A DNA stretch of 64,000 nucleotides, taken from contig CP170457.1 of the NCBI GenBank assembly GCA_047947135.1, forward strand, positions 4,526,001-4,590,000. The letters run 5' to 3'. Shown in pieces: positions 44,256 through 52,347 of this stretch. A program made the translations under genes and the position numbers. Origin of the DNA: Planctobacterium sp047947135 (lineage in GTDB: Bacteria > Pseudomonadota > Gammaproteobacteria > Enterobacterales > Alteromonadaceae). Positions within the stretch are counted from its first letter, which is position 1, and each line of letters starts with the position of its first letter. The notes below the pieces were generated by a model that saw nothing but the letters and a program-made list of their open reading frames with translations, did no database searches and was not told the DNA's origin.

Positions 44256-45659
44256 TTACTTGATAAGTACGCGATCGCCGCGTGAGTTGTAACCAGCAGT
44301 TACTTCGATATCAGCAGATGGAGAGTTGATAGTCAAAGTAAGAGCAAAACGGCCAGATGACAAGTTCGCGCCAGCATCATCAAGAGCGGTGCGAATGGCA
44401 TCTTGCAATTTAGTTACTGTTTTAGCAGTAGCAGAAACACCAAGTGCAACAGGACCGATAGTATTGCCAGCATTGTCGATAGCGGTCAATTCAATATCAC
44501 CTGTTACGTTACCATTGTTGGTTACGTAGATGAACTGAGAAAGACCAGTACCGTAAGGCATGAACTCGATATTTACATTAGCACCGCTTAACGTCCACTC
44601 ACCAGCGTCTAAGTCACTAAATGATACTGTACCAGGTGTCGCACCGTGAGTTGCACGGAAGCCAGTACCGTTGTGCGTGTAAGTAGTCGCGTAAGATACA
44701 TCTGCTTCAAACTCTTGCGCCGTCAATACCTGGGCATCAGTGTCAGCAACACCATCAGCAGTTAACGTTACACCAAACGCAGCAGCAGGTGCCGCTGTAG
44801 TGGTGAAGCCAAAGGTGGTAGTGTCATCGCTTAACGTTGGTACACCAGTACCTGTCGAAGCAGCAGTACCACCGATCACAGCGTACTTAGTGCTTTCCAG
44901 GTCACCATCTTCGTCATTTAAGAACCCAAGATCGCTACCAGTTAAAGAGAACGTACCTGCACCAACAGTAACCGCCAACAAGTCAGCACTGTTAGTCAGG
45001 GTGTAAGAGATCGAATCATTAATAACATCTGTACCGTCAGTGACGAACTGCTTACGCGAGTTTTCTACGTCGATAACACGATTAAGCGTCACACCAGATG
45101 TCGCCGCCAGTGAAAACTGAGAAGACATGGTTGCTACTGCTTGTGCAGCACCCGCATCAATAGCTGTTCCACCTGTTGTTTCACCTGCAGAAGATACGCT
45201 TACAGAACTACCAACGCTAGTCAAACGTACGCCACGCATTTCATAGGTCGCGCCATCTTCCATTGCAGCAGCAGTAGTTGCACGGAAAGTGATCGTACCT
45301 GCATCGGTATCAATACCGATAGCATTAAGGGTATCATCACTGCCCGTAGTAGAGGTTTCTACCAAAGTAATACCAGATGCACTGGTGTTAGCAATGGTTG
45401 CACCCGTGAATGTGAACGTCAGTGTGTCTGTCTGATTGTAAGCAATACCAGACGTCCAGGTTACTGTAATATCGTTAGTGGTAGTCGTGTCACCTACCAT
45501 GATATAACCTAACGCGTCATAACCTTCCTGCGATATCTTTTGTACCTGCGTACCGGCAGTACCTGTATCTGCATCAGCAGTACCAATAGTTGCGGCATTA
45601 GCAGTTCCAACACTTGCAAAAGCAGCAGCAATTAGCGTTTTTTTAAAGATTGAATTCAT
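44256..45659 (-). CDS. Secreted, Cys-free Thr/Ala/Gly-rich protein; putative S-layer or major surface protein
   Basis: A 467-residue protein with a clear Sec signal peptide ('KKTLIAAAFASVGTANA', cleavage probably after 'ANA'). The mature part is acidic, has no Cys, and is rich in Thr, Ala, Gly, Asp and Ser in beta-type stretches ('TDTLTFTFTGATI', 'GDIELTAIDNAGNT', 'RFALTLTINSP'). It has no membrane anchor or autotransporter barrel. It sits just after the type II secretin gene, with its own promoter-like site, a leader of about 127 nt with an 18-bp palindrome, and a strong terminator, as expected for a highly made protein. It could belong to the Slr4-like S-layer family described in marine Gammaproteobacteria; I could not test this. 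An alternative is an extracellular matrix protein. Confidence 0.6.
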   Translation of the reverse strand: MNSIFKKTLIAAAFASVGTANAATIGTADADTGTAGTQVQKISQEGYDALGYIMVGDTTTTNDITVTWTSGIAYNQTDTLTFTFTGATIANTSASGITLVETSTTGSDDTLNAIGIDTDAGTITFRATTAAAMEDGATYEMRGVRLTSVGSSVSVSSAGETTGGTAIDAGAAQAVATMSSQFSLAATSGVTLNRVIDVENSRKQFVTDGTDVINDSISYTLTNSADLLAVTVGAGTFSLTGSDLGFLNDEDGDLESTKYAVIGGTAASTGTGVPTLSDDTTTFGFTTTAAPAAAFGVTLTADGVADTDAQVLTAQEFEADVSYATTYTHNGTGFRATHGATPGTVSFSDLDAGEWTLSGANVNIEFMPYGTGLSQFIYVTNNGNVTGDIELTAIDNAGNTIGPVALGVSATAKTVTKLQDAIRTALDDAGANLSSGRFALTLTINSPSADIEVTAGYNSRGDRVLIK

Positions 45660-45670
45660 TTACCAATTCT

Positions 45671-45688
45671 CCAATTTCATGAAATTGG
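45671..45688 (-). promoter_or_regulatory. Perfect 18-bp palindrome in the leader, just upstream of the ribosome-binding site
   Basis: The sequence CCAATTTCATGAAATTGG is its own reverse complement. The following bases on the minus strand are AGAATTGGTAA and then the ATG at 45659, so the palindrome's last GG also forms part of the GGAG ribosome-binding site. In RNA it would fold into an 8-bp hairpin that can affect translation or mRNA stability; in DNA it could be an operator for a dimeric regulator. Confidence 0.55.
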
Positions 45689-45793
45689 GAGCATTACATT
45701 TGAGTATGCAGCTCCGGTTCCAGTTCCTTAATTTTACCTAGGGTTTAAGGATTACAGGATTGAGCTTCTTGCTCGCCCCTGTTTCCATCCCTA

Positions 45794-45822
45794 ATTCTTA
45801 ATGATGCTGTTGAACCTGTCAA
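45794..45822 (-). promoter_or_regulatory. Candidate sigma-70 promoter of the surface-protein gene
   Basis: On the minus strand a perfect -35 hexamer TTGACA (45822-45817) is followed after 17 bp by AAGAAT (45799-45794), 4 of 6 to the -10 consensus. Transcription would begin near 45787, giving a leader of about 127 nt. It lies in the 198-bp gap between the secretin stop and the surface-protein start. Confidence 0.45.
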
Positions 45823-45857
45823 CCTATATAAATAAAAAATCTGGTAATTTCAGAGAC

Positions 45858-47906
45858 CTACTTCACAATTCGTAAAGATTCGAGCCCATTTTGGAAGTCC
45901 CCCAGAACTTTGTTCCACTCATCATTGGTTTCCAGAACTTTGGGTGTCACTAACATCACCAGTTCTGTCTTTGTTTTATTTCGGGTATTTGATCTGAACA
46001 GATTTCCGATACCTGGTAAATCCCCAAGAATTGGCACCTTGGTTTCGCCGGATGAATTATCTTCGCTAATCAAACCACCAAGAATGACCGTCTGACCGCT
46101 ACTCACCACTACTTCCGTATCTAGTGAACGATTAAAAATGGCAGGCCGGGTTGTCGACGCCGAGGCGTCAACCGTATTGCTGATATTTTGCGCAATCGTC
46201 ATGATAACCACCCCTTGCGCGTTAACTGTAGGTGTAACATTGACACTTACACCGGTGTTACGGTATTCCACACTGGTAGTCACATTTCCGCCATCCTGTG
46301 ATACCGAAGCAGTTTCTACTGGGATCTGAGTCCCGACAGTAATCGATGCTGAAATGCCATCCCGGACCAACATGGATGGGTTAGAGATAACATTAACGAA
46401 TCGATTTTCTTTAAAGAAGTTGGCAGCCGCCTGTGTACCACCATCAATAAAACTGAATCCCAGACCGCCGATATCACCTACCCCAAAAGCCCCCTGAGTG
46501 GCTGCAGTGAATCGCGAACTATTGCGCAGGGCAAATTCTACTCCATATTTAAAATCATCCGTCAAAGTCACTTCGGCAATCATTACCTCTAACAGTATCT
46601 GTTTAGGCAATACATCCAGTTTCTGTAACAGTGGCAGTAAGTTTTGATAATGGCTGCCTTTGGTATTGAAAATTAATGAGTTTGTTCTCTCATCAACCAC
46701 AAATGATATATCTTCGCTATTAATGGTAGTTGGGGCAGAGGTCGAGTCAGTTCTTAAGCGTTCAGCATCACTTCCCGTGGCTTTTTGATTGTTTCCTGTG
46801 GGTCTCCCCAAAGTAAGCAATTGACCAATACTTTCTCCAAGATCCGAGGCTCTGGCATAGCTTGGGTTATAGACAAAGTATTGTTCATTTTCACCCTGTG
46901 TAGGTTTATCCAGCACACTGGCCCAATAACGCACTCTATCCATAAGCTCTTCGTCTGTCGCAAAAACAGCGATAGAGCCTATGTGATTCAGCGGCACCAG
47001 CAACACATTATTGTTAATTTCCTCACCGACCCCAACGGCAATCCCTTCGTTGCGTAAAAGCGTTTTGATCTCCATTAAAAACTTTTCAGGCGGCATGTAA
47101 GTGAGTGCCAGCAACCCAATATTCTTACCTTTATTCGCCGGAACATCCAGGATATTTAACAATTCAATGGCACGCAAAACGTTGGCCCTGTCTCCCATCA
47201 CAAAAATCGCACTTTGCTCAAAATCTATGCTGATGTTGCCATCAATCAGATCTCTGATGGTACGCTCTAATGTGATTTTGATACCGTATTTTACAGGAAT
47301 AACCTGCAATATTTTGCCTGACGTATTAGGCACTGAAGATATTTCCCGGCCGATACCAATTACCGCTTTGGCTTTGCTGAGTTCCGCTTTTTGCAGAAAA
47401 AATGTAGATTCGTTGAAATCTATTGTCACCTGATATCGAGCTAATAAATCAGCCAACATTTCAAATAATTGTACTTTGGTAACGGGTTCATTTACGTTTA
47501 GCGTAATACGCGTCTTGTCCTTTTTTAAGGCACTATCAATGATATAATTGGTGCCTAAGACTTCTCCGAAAGCATAATGTACTAGTTCAACCAGCGGCAT
47601 ATCATCAGCAGAGATACGCACCTGTTCGTTACTCTCAAATACGCTTGATGCAGTTACCCGACTGATTGTTTCTTTGGACTTCGCTTTTAAGGGTACGAGC
47701 CGCTCAAATGATTTTCGGGAACTCTCTTCTGTTTCCTCACTCGTTTCCTCAGATACAATGATTTTTTTCGGTTCCTCACTCAAATAAGACTGGGATAAAA
47801 CGTACTTCCTTGTTTCGGCACTTTTATCTTTATCCGGAGTTGAGGTGCAGCCGGCAAGCAGCATTGCCGTAATTGTAATGCACACATTTAATCTTCTCAC
47901 TATCAA
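45858..47906 (-). CDS. gspD: Type II secretion secretin GspD, lipoprotein form
   Basis: A 682-residue outer-membrane secretin that forms the exit channel. A lipobox 'MLLAGC' puts the lipidated Cys at residue 20, so this secretin is itself a lipoprotein and may not need a pilotin. After an acidic linker come the N0 domain ('ISADDMPLVELVHYAFGEVL') and repeated N-domains ('LLALTYMPPEKFLMEIKTLL', 'YNPSYARASDLGESIGQLL'). The C-terminal secretin core has 'VISNPSMLVRDGISASITVG', 'VSVNVTPTVNAQGVV' and 'VPILGDLPGIGNLFRS'. It is last in the gsp operon, as xpsD is in Xanthomonas, and lies directly upstream of the putative surface-layer gene. Confidence 0.92.
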   Translation of the reverse strand: MIVRRLNVCITITAMLLAGCTSTPDKDKSAETRKYVLSQSYLSEEPKKIIVSEETSEETEESSRKSFERLVPLKAKSKETISRVTASSVFESNEQVRISADDMPLVELVHYAFGEVLGTNYIIDSALKKDKTRITLNVNEPVTKVQLFEMLADLLARYQVTIDFNESTFFLQKAELSKAKAVIGIGREISSVPNTSGKILQVIPVKYGIKITLERTIRDLIDGNISIDFEQSAIFVMGDRANVLRAIELLNILDVPANKGKNIGLLALTYMPPEKFLMEIKTLLRNEGIAVGVGEEINNNVLLVPLNHIGSIAVFATDEELMDRVRYWASVLDKPTQGENEQYFVYNPSYARASDLGESIGQLLTLGRPTGNNQKATGSDAERLRTDSTSAPTTINSEDISFVVDERTNSLIFNTKGSHYQNLLPLLQKLDVLPKQILLEVMIAEVTLTDDFKYGVEFALRNSSRFTAATQGAFGVGDIGGLGFSFIDGGTQAAANFFKENRFVNVISNPSMLVRDGISASITVGTQIPVETASVSQDGGNVTTSVEYRNTGVSVNVTPTVNAQGVVIMTIAQNISNTVDASASTTRPAIFNRSLDTEVVVSSGQTVILGGLISEDNSSGETKVPILGDLPGIGNLFRSNTRNKTKTELVMLVTPKVLETNDEWNKVLGDFQNGLESLRIVK

Positions 47907-47914
47907 ACCCCTTA

Positions 47915-48436
47915 TTAATTAAAGATAGTTAATTCTAATTTTTGTTCGGCTTTCTCAAAGGAAACAGAATTTTTATCGATTCGCTTCAATACAAAACCAT
48001 ACAATTCCTGCCCTGCATGTAGCTTAATAAACTCGCTCTTTTGGGTCACAAAGTTCTGTTTTTCCAGTACAATAAACGTTTTATCACTTCGAAAAATGGC
48101 AGATAACCCTACTTGATGATTATCATCAAGCAATGCAAAACTGGGTCTAAGCAACTTTTCCGTATTTAATGTCTTATCTGAATCCTTTTTCTCTTGCTCA
48201 GGATCGACTTTCGGTTCGGGTAGTGCTTTTTGCGGCTCTAATACATGCAATCTGGCAATTAAATCACTTTCAGCGCTTTCCTGAGTGTTTTGTGGAATAA
48301 AAACAGGCAGTTCAGCACTGTCATTCAGTTGACTCGTCTGATTCTCAAGCGGTATTGACGGAATGGAAATGAACAACCATAGCGTCAGAACAACAAAAGA
48401 TGCCGCAAAGCTAATATATATCACTTTCCTATTCAT
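47915..48436 (-). CDS. GspC/XpsN-like inner-membrane protein of the type II system
   Basis: A 173-residue bitopic protein: one N-terminal helix ('VIYISFAASFVVLTLWLFI'), a Pro/Glu-rich linker and a C-terminal domain ('LSAIFRSDKTFIVLEKQNFV ... LHAGQELYGFVLKRIDKNSV') that resembles the HR domain by which GspC contacts the secretin. There is no PDZ domain, so it is shorter than classic GspC. The position between gspM and gspD matches xpsN. ATG at 48436 was chosen; ATG at 48454 and its neighbour also lie in frame. The family call rests on layout and position. Confidence 0.65.
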   Translation of the reverse strand: MNRKVIYISFAASFVVLTLWLFISIPSIPLENQTSQLNDSAELPVFIPQNTQESAESDLIARLHVLEPQKALPEPKVDPEQEKKDSDKTLNTEKLLRPSFALLDDNHQVGLSAIFRSDKTFIVLEKQNFVTQKSEFIKLHAGQELYGFVLKRIDKNSVSFEKAEQKLELTIFN

Positions 48437-48989
48437 TAACCTGCGTCCCATCATTGCTCATAAAATATACACGCATCCGAAAATTCCCTTGAGCAAACCC
48501 CAGCTTTTTCCAACCAATATTCTGCTTATTGACAGCGGCATAAATTGATGTTGTTGATATACTCTGCTGCAGAGCCTGGATATCGTGCTGAAACATCAAT
48601 AGGTTCTTAAACTTGCTTTTAAATCCGATCTCCAAGTCAATTTGTGAAGGCGTTCCTGCAATAACCTCCCCCCATTCAATATTCTCCAGGGTTACATCGT
48701 ACTTTCTGGCTACGTTTTCTATTTGACGTTGAATATCCAACCGGACAAAGTCGACATCAGGTGCCTGTGTAATCACGTTTTCGAACGACTTCAGATTTTC
48801 TTCGATGGCAGGCAGACGTTGTTCAAGCAATTCAACTTCAGAACTGAGCCTTGCTGATTTGGCAAACATTCCTTTCAACCTTATTAATTCATCAATTCGT
48901 TCATTGCGAAATTCGAAATAAGGAACAATGACAAAACGTGCTAAGACAAGCACTCCAACAATACTCAGTAAGACCTTTTGCCTATCCAT
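48429..48989 (-). CDS. gspM: Type II secretion protein GspM-like (PilO-like)
   Basis: A 186-residue bitopic protein with a short cytoplasmic tail, one helix ('VLLSIVGVLVLARFVIVPYF'), a coiled-coil stretch ('KGMFAKSARLSSEVELLEQR') and a ferredoxin-like periplasmic domain. This is the GspM/PilO layout that pairs with GspL/PilN to form the inner-membrane platform. The ATG at 48989 follows GAGG by 9 nt. It overlaps gspL by 8 nt and the next gene by 8 nt. Confidence 0.75.
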   Translation of the reverse strand: MDRQKVLLSIVGVLVLARFVIVPYFEFRNERIDELIRLKGMFAKSARLSSEVELLEQRLPAIEENLKSFENVITQAPDVDFVRLDIQRQIENVARKYDVTLENIEWGEVIAGTPSQIDLEIGFKSKFKNLLMFQHDIQALQQSISTTSIYAAVNKQNIGWKKLGFAQGNFRMRVYFMSNDGTQVNE

Positions 48990-50094
48990 TTGCAATTACC
49001 TCACGGGCATTATTCACCAATGTCAATTGTACGGTGAACCGTTGCTTCCCAAGACTATTTTGCACGGCCGCTACAAACTCTGCATTGGTGACAAGAGGAA
49101 GGCTTCTTATAGCTTCTAAGCTATCTGTCGCAATATCGGATTCCAACCTCAATTGCAACTGGCCTTCATCATAAGTCACCCTTAGCACCCTGATATCCTT
49201 TTCCATCACTGAAACTACTGCTTCCCATATCAGCATCTCATTATTTTTTGACGAAAAATTTTCGGAAAGCTCTTTCAATAATGCTTGTTTTCCTTCGATA
49301 AATTGTTTCCGTTTAACTAATTGAGCAACTTCTGTTCCTTCAATATCACTACTGATTGAGCGGATTTGCATATTAATGACAGCAATATCCACGATGAGCG
49401 CCAATAGAAGGCCAGAGGCAATTCCCGCTCCCAAGCTCTTCCAGGGTGTCAGCTTAATCAGCAGTTTATGCAACCATTGCGCCTTCAAAAGAGACAATAG
49501 TTCTTCCGGCTGAAGCTGCATACAGGCGGTAGTAATTTGATGGCAATACTGTTTCTCTTCAATGTCGACTTTTTCGGCACCAATGGCACCCGTGCTCATC
49601 AAAAAATAATTGGCATCTTCAAACATGCCATGAACTGGGGAGCTATATATACTGCCACCATGTTTTATTGCATATACAGATTGATTCGCTCTAGAAAAAC
49701 AAGTTAATGCTTCAGGTAATATATGCTTTTCTATCAACACCGTCTCAGGGCACCAAAGTAGCAATTTGTCAGCAATTAATGCCTTTGTATCTGCCGCCAG
49801 CTCGATACTTTGAAATTTAGTTTGCCGCTCGAGAATTTCCGGTTTTGTTATAAAGCTATCATCATGTAAATCGGAACGAATAATATTCTTAACGTCCTTT
49901 GGGTCAGTGACCGGAATTTGATGCTCTTTGACCTGCAAATTTTCTCTGGCAATGATTAAAAATGGCAACCTAATGCGCTGGAATTGCTCCCATTCAACTA
50001 CTTTTAATCCGGTACTCGTCACCTGATAAAATTGCTTGTGCAATAACAAGTACAAGTTACTTTGAAATAACTCTTTTAATTTTTTAATTTTCAT
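48982..50094 (-). CDS. gspL: Type II secretion protein GspL-like
   Basis: A 370-residue protein with a cytoplasmic part (residues 1-215), one transmembrane helix near 222-240 ('GAGIASGLLLALIVDIAVIN') and a PilN-like periplasmic domain ('LIWEAVVSVMEKDIRVLRVT', 'LRLESDIATDSLEAIRSL'). GspL links the ATPase GspE to the platform. The cytoplasmic part is divergent and the actin-like motifs are hard to see. Operon position between gspK and gspM supports the call; its ATG overlaps the gspK stop by 4 nt. Confidence 0.75.
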   Translation of the reverse strand: MKIKKLKELFQSNLYLLLHKQFYQVTSTGLKVVEWEQFQRIRLPFLIIARENLQVKEHQIPVTDPKDVKNIIRSDLHDDSFITKPEILERQTKFQSIELAADTKALIADKLLLWCPETVLIEKHILPEALTCFSRANQSVYAIKHGGSIYSSPVHGMFEDANYFLMSTGAIGAEKVDIEEKQYCHQITTACMQLQPEELLSLLKAQWLHKLLIKLTPWKSLGAGIASGLLLALIVDIAVINMQIRSISSDIEGTEVAQLVKRKQFIEGKQALLKELSENFSSKNNEMLIWEAVVSVMEKDIRVLRVTYDEGQLQLRLESDIATDSLEAIRSLPLVTNAEFVAAVQNSLGKQRFTVQLTLVNNAREVIANG

Positions 50095-50864
50095 TGCATT
50101 ACTGTCTTTAACGGTCTGTAGTGAGAGGGGTCAATCATTAGGTTAAATTGCTTCCTCAAGCTTCTATCTCCATTGTTTCCTTCGATTACTACTTGCAATA
50201 AATTTGATGGCTCAGGCGATGATAGGTATTCAGGATGGTTCTCCATTGAAGAAGCCCCACCTTGAGTAGCGTTAGCGTTTTCTGGATCATTAGCGCGCCT
50301 CCCAAGCACAGCAGACTGCAACTCAGGGGACGCGTTATGTAAATTAAAGTATTTGGTAGGAAAGTGAGTAACGAACCTTGCCTGTTGCTCTGAAATCTTA
50401 TTTTTCATATAGTTGACTTCAGTTTTTGATTGCATCAATCCTCCCCTGGTAGAACCGTTAGAGCCAGCAATTAATCCCTGCCACACTTTGAGTTCATGTA
50501 TTAATGCCTGATTTTTCAACCATTTTTCCAATTCACTACCACCGTAAACAAGACTAACCAATCCGGACATGTCCTGAGTTCTCACTCCTACTTGTGATGT
50601 CACGTGGTTAACCTCTCCATTAAATTTCCAGTTGCCATTTTGTGTTTTAGATTCATTAAAACTTGTGGTAGCTATCTGAAACAGGGCCTTCTCTGATTCA
50701 CTGTGCATAACCAGAAAAAGTTCCGCTTTCTGTTTGAACGCGGTAGCTGTCAATACTTGATTTCTGGCATCTGAAGACATACTCAGCGCGAGTATAATAA
50801 GCACAGCTGAGATTAATATCACCTGAATCAAGGCAATACCCGCATTTTTAGGGAGTCTTGTCAT
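50091..50864 (-). CDS. gspK: Minor pseudopilin GspK-like
   Basis: A 257-residue pseudopilin with a type III signal: 'KNAGIALIQVILISAVLIIL', cleaved after Gly. The residue at +5 is not Glu, which is normal for GspK, the tip pseudopilin. The C-terminal part is shorter than classic GspK (about 300 residues) and ends with 'LLQVVIEGNN...QFNLMI', which fits the family. ATG at 50864 lies 1 nt after the gspJ stop; GTG at 50876 is the other option. Confidence 0.75.
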   Translation of the reverse strand: MTRLPKNAGIALIQVILISAVLIILALSMSSDARNQVLTATAFKQKAELFLVMHSESEKALFQIATTSFNESKTQNGNWKFNGEVNHVTSQVGVRTQDMSGLVSLVYGGSELEKWLKNQALIHELKVWQGLIAGSNGSTRGGLMQSKTEVNYMKNKISEQQARFVTHFPTKYFNLHNASPELQSAVLGRRANDPENANATQGGASSMENHPEYLSSPEPSNLLQVVIEGNNGDRSLRKQFNLMIDPSHYRPLKTVMQ

Positions 50865-50865
50865 G

Positions 50866-51531
50866 TCACTCAGCACTCTCGTTATAAAATTCTATTTGGT
50901 CTGGGAAAAAGAATCGTATTGGCACGATAAACTCCGCAGGTGCCTCTTCCATATAGAGGTTAACTTTGACTGACATAGGAGGAATTTGCGTATCTTTGCC
51001 ACTATAAAAACCAAACCAACTTGGGGCAAGGGCCGGTTGGCTATCAATCGTTTTATACCAGTCATCTACATTTGACCAGCCGAAATATTCGAATTTCAGT
51101 CGTTTCAGTGAGTTAACAACAACTATTTCAAAGTCATACTTTCCCGGAACATTTTCAGTGAGCATGGGACCAGCTGTTAACGCTTTTTCGGCATAAATTA
51201 GCGAGTTATCTCGAATAAACAATGAAAACGCAGCGGGATATTCTGGATGGAGCAAGGATTGCGCCTTTATACTCCTCAGAATATTCTCCCCACCCTGGAA
51301 ATAGTGATAGGCGTATTTCTCTTCTTTGATCACATATGGCTGGATATCAGACAAAATACGGTATAGTGTCGTCACGCCTTTAACTTTGACATATTGTTTT
51401 TCAAAATCGCTTTGTTCTTTGCGCCACACTTCTGAGTATTGAGAGTGCGCAAAACTACCTATAAAAAGCACCATTGAGAGTAAGCTCATGGCGACAAGCA
51501 ACTCGACTAGAGAAAAACCCTGAGGCTTCAC
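50866..51531 (-). CDS. gspJ: Minor pseudopilin GspJ-like
   Basis: A 221-residue pseudopilin. The prepilin peptidase site is 'KPQGFSLVELLVAMSLLSMV', with cleavage after Gly5 and Glu at +5. The globular part is in the GspJ size range and contains 'YDFEIVVVNSLKRLKFEYFG'. The start is GTG at 51531, in a GTGA overlap with the gspI stop. It probably joins GspK and GspI in the tip complex. Confidence 0.8.
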   Translation of the reverse strand: MKPQGFSLVELLVAMSLLSMVLFIGSFAHSQYSEVWRKEQSDFEKQYVKVKGVTTLYRILSDIQPYVIKEEKYAYHYFQGGENILRSIKAQSLLHPEYPAAFSLFIRDNSLIYAEKALTAGPMLTENVPGKYDFEIVVVNSLKRLKFEYFGWSNVDDWYKTIDSQPALAPSWFGFYSGKDTQIPPMSVKVNLYMEEAPAEFIVPIRFFFPDQIEFYNESAE

Positions 51532-51929
51532 TTCAATGCCTCTGCCGCATTAACAAAAAACACCTTACGATGCTCCACACTCCCGACGTTTAATTTAAGG
51601 GTCACTTCAAACAGAAAGGCGCTGCGTGATGAGGTGCTTTCATTAATAGAACTCCCGTGCTCCACAATTTTTTTTGTGGCTATTTTTTTAGCACTCCAGT
51701 CATATTGTAAAACGTCAAAAACGGCTTTCCCTTGCATAACGCCCATTTTTATCTGCTCAGTTACATGCTCTACAATTACAGGTAAGTATCCGTATAGGCT
51801 GAGTGATTGTGACGCCTTGGTTTTTGACAATATGGCATTATTAAAAATCATCGAAGTGGTCGCCACCACAGCAAATAATATTACGCCGGCCACAAGCACT
51901 TCCAAGAGCGTAAACCCTCTACTTTTCAT
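51528..51929 (-). CDS. gspI: Minor pseudopilin GspI-like
   Basis: A 133-residue pseudopilin starting 'MKSRGFTLLEVLVAGVILFA', with cleavage expected after Gly5 and Glu at +5. The short leader matches gspJ and supports the ATG at 51929 over longer in-frame starts (51947 ATG, 51977). Its size and place between gspH and gspJ fit GspI. It overlaps gspH by 11 nt. Confidence 0.8.
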   Translation of the reverse strand: MKSRGFTLLEVLVAGVILFAVVATTSMIFNNAILSKTKASQSLSLYGYLPVIVEHVTEQIKMGVMQGKAVFDVLQYDWSAKKIATKKIVEHGSSINESTSSRSAFLFEVTLKLNVGSVEHRKVFFVNAAEALK

Positions 51930-52347
51930 GCGACTTTGCAACAACATCAAACTTCCAAAGATTGCCGTTTGCGACATAGTCCAAAGATTTTTTATTAGTG
52001 TGACCGCCGCGATTCACTATGACTTTTTGGTTGTCAAATTTAAGCTCAGAAAATTCGTATCGATTCAATACAGTCGCGTTTGCTCCCTGCACAATCAGAA
52101 GATTCTCCTGGAAAACTAATTCCAGTGGTTGCTCCCATAAAAATGCCTCTCTTGAAGCTTTTTTAATGACAGAAGTGAGCAAAACCTGTTGGGATTTAAG
52201 ACGATATTTTGCGATTGAATCAGTAGTCGCCCCGCCGACAATTGTAAGCGCTAAGCTAATAACAACCATAGCAACCAAAAGCTCAATCATGGTAAAGCCT
52301 CTGGTTGAAACTGACAAAGCGCAACTGTTCTTAGATGCTAATGTCAT
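51919..52347 (-). CDS. gspH: Minor pseudopilin GspH-like
   Basis: A 142-residue pseudopilin with a 17-residue leader and the signal 'STRGFTMIELLVAMVVISLA', cleaved after Gly with Glu at +5. The mature domain ('LVFQENLLIVQGANATVLNR') is consistent with GspH. The ATG at 52347 overlaps gspF by 17 nt. Confidence 0.8.
   Translation of the reverse strand: MTLASKNSCALSVSTRGFTMIELLVAMVVISLALTIVGGATTDSIAKYRLKSQQVLLTSVIKKASREAFLWEQPLELVFQENLLIVQGANATVLNRYEFSELKFDNQKVIVNRGGHTNKKSLDYVANGNLWKFDVVAKSHEK

Noticed and set aside
45141..45512. Plus-strand frame rich in Cys, Ser, Thr and Arg
   Set aside because: It mirrors the repetitive Thr/Ala/Gly codons of the surface-protein gene on the other strand and has no start signals.
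51634..52119. Open plus-strand frame of 161 codons
   Set aside because: It is antisense to gspI and gspH, which have clear prepilin signals; the frame is a shadow.
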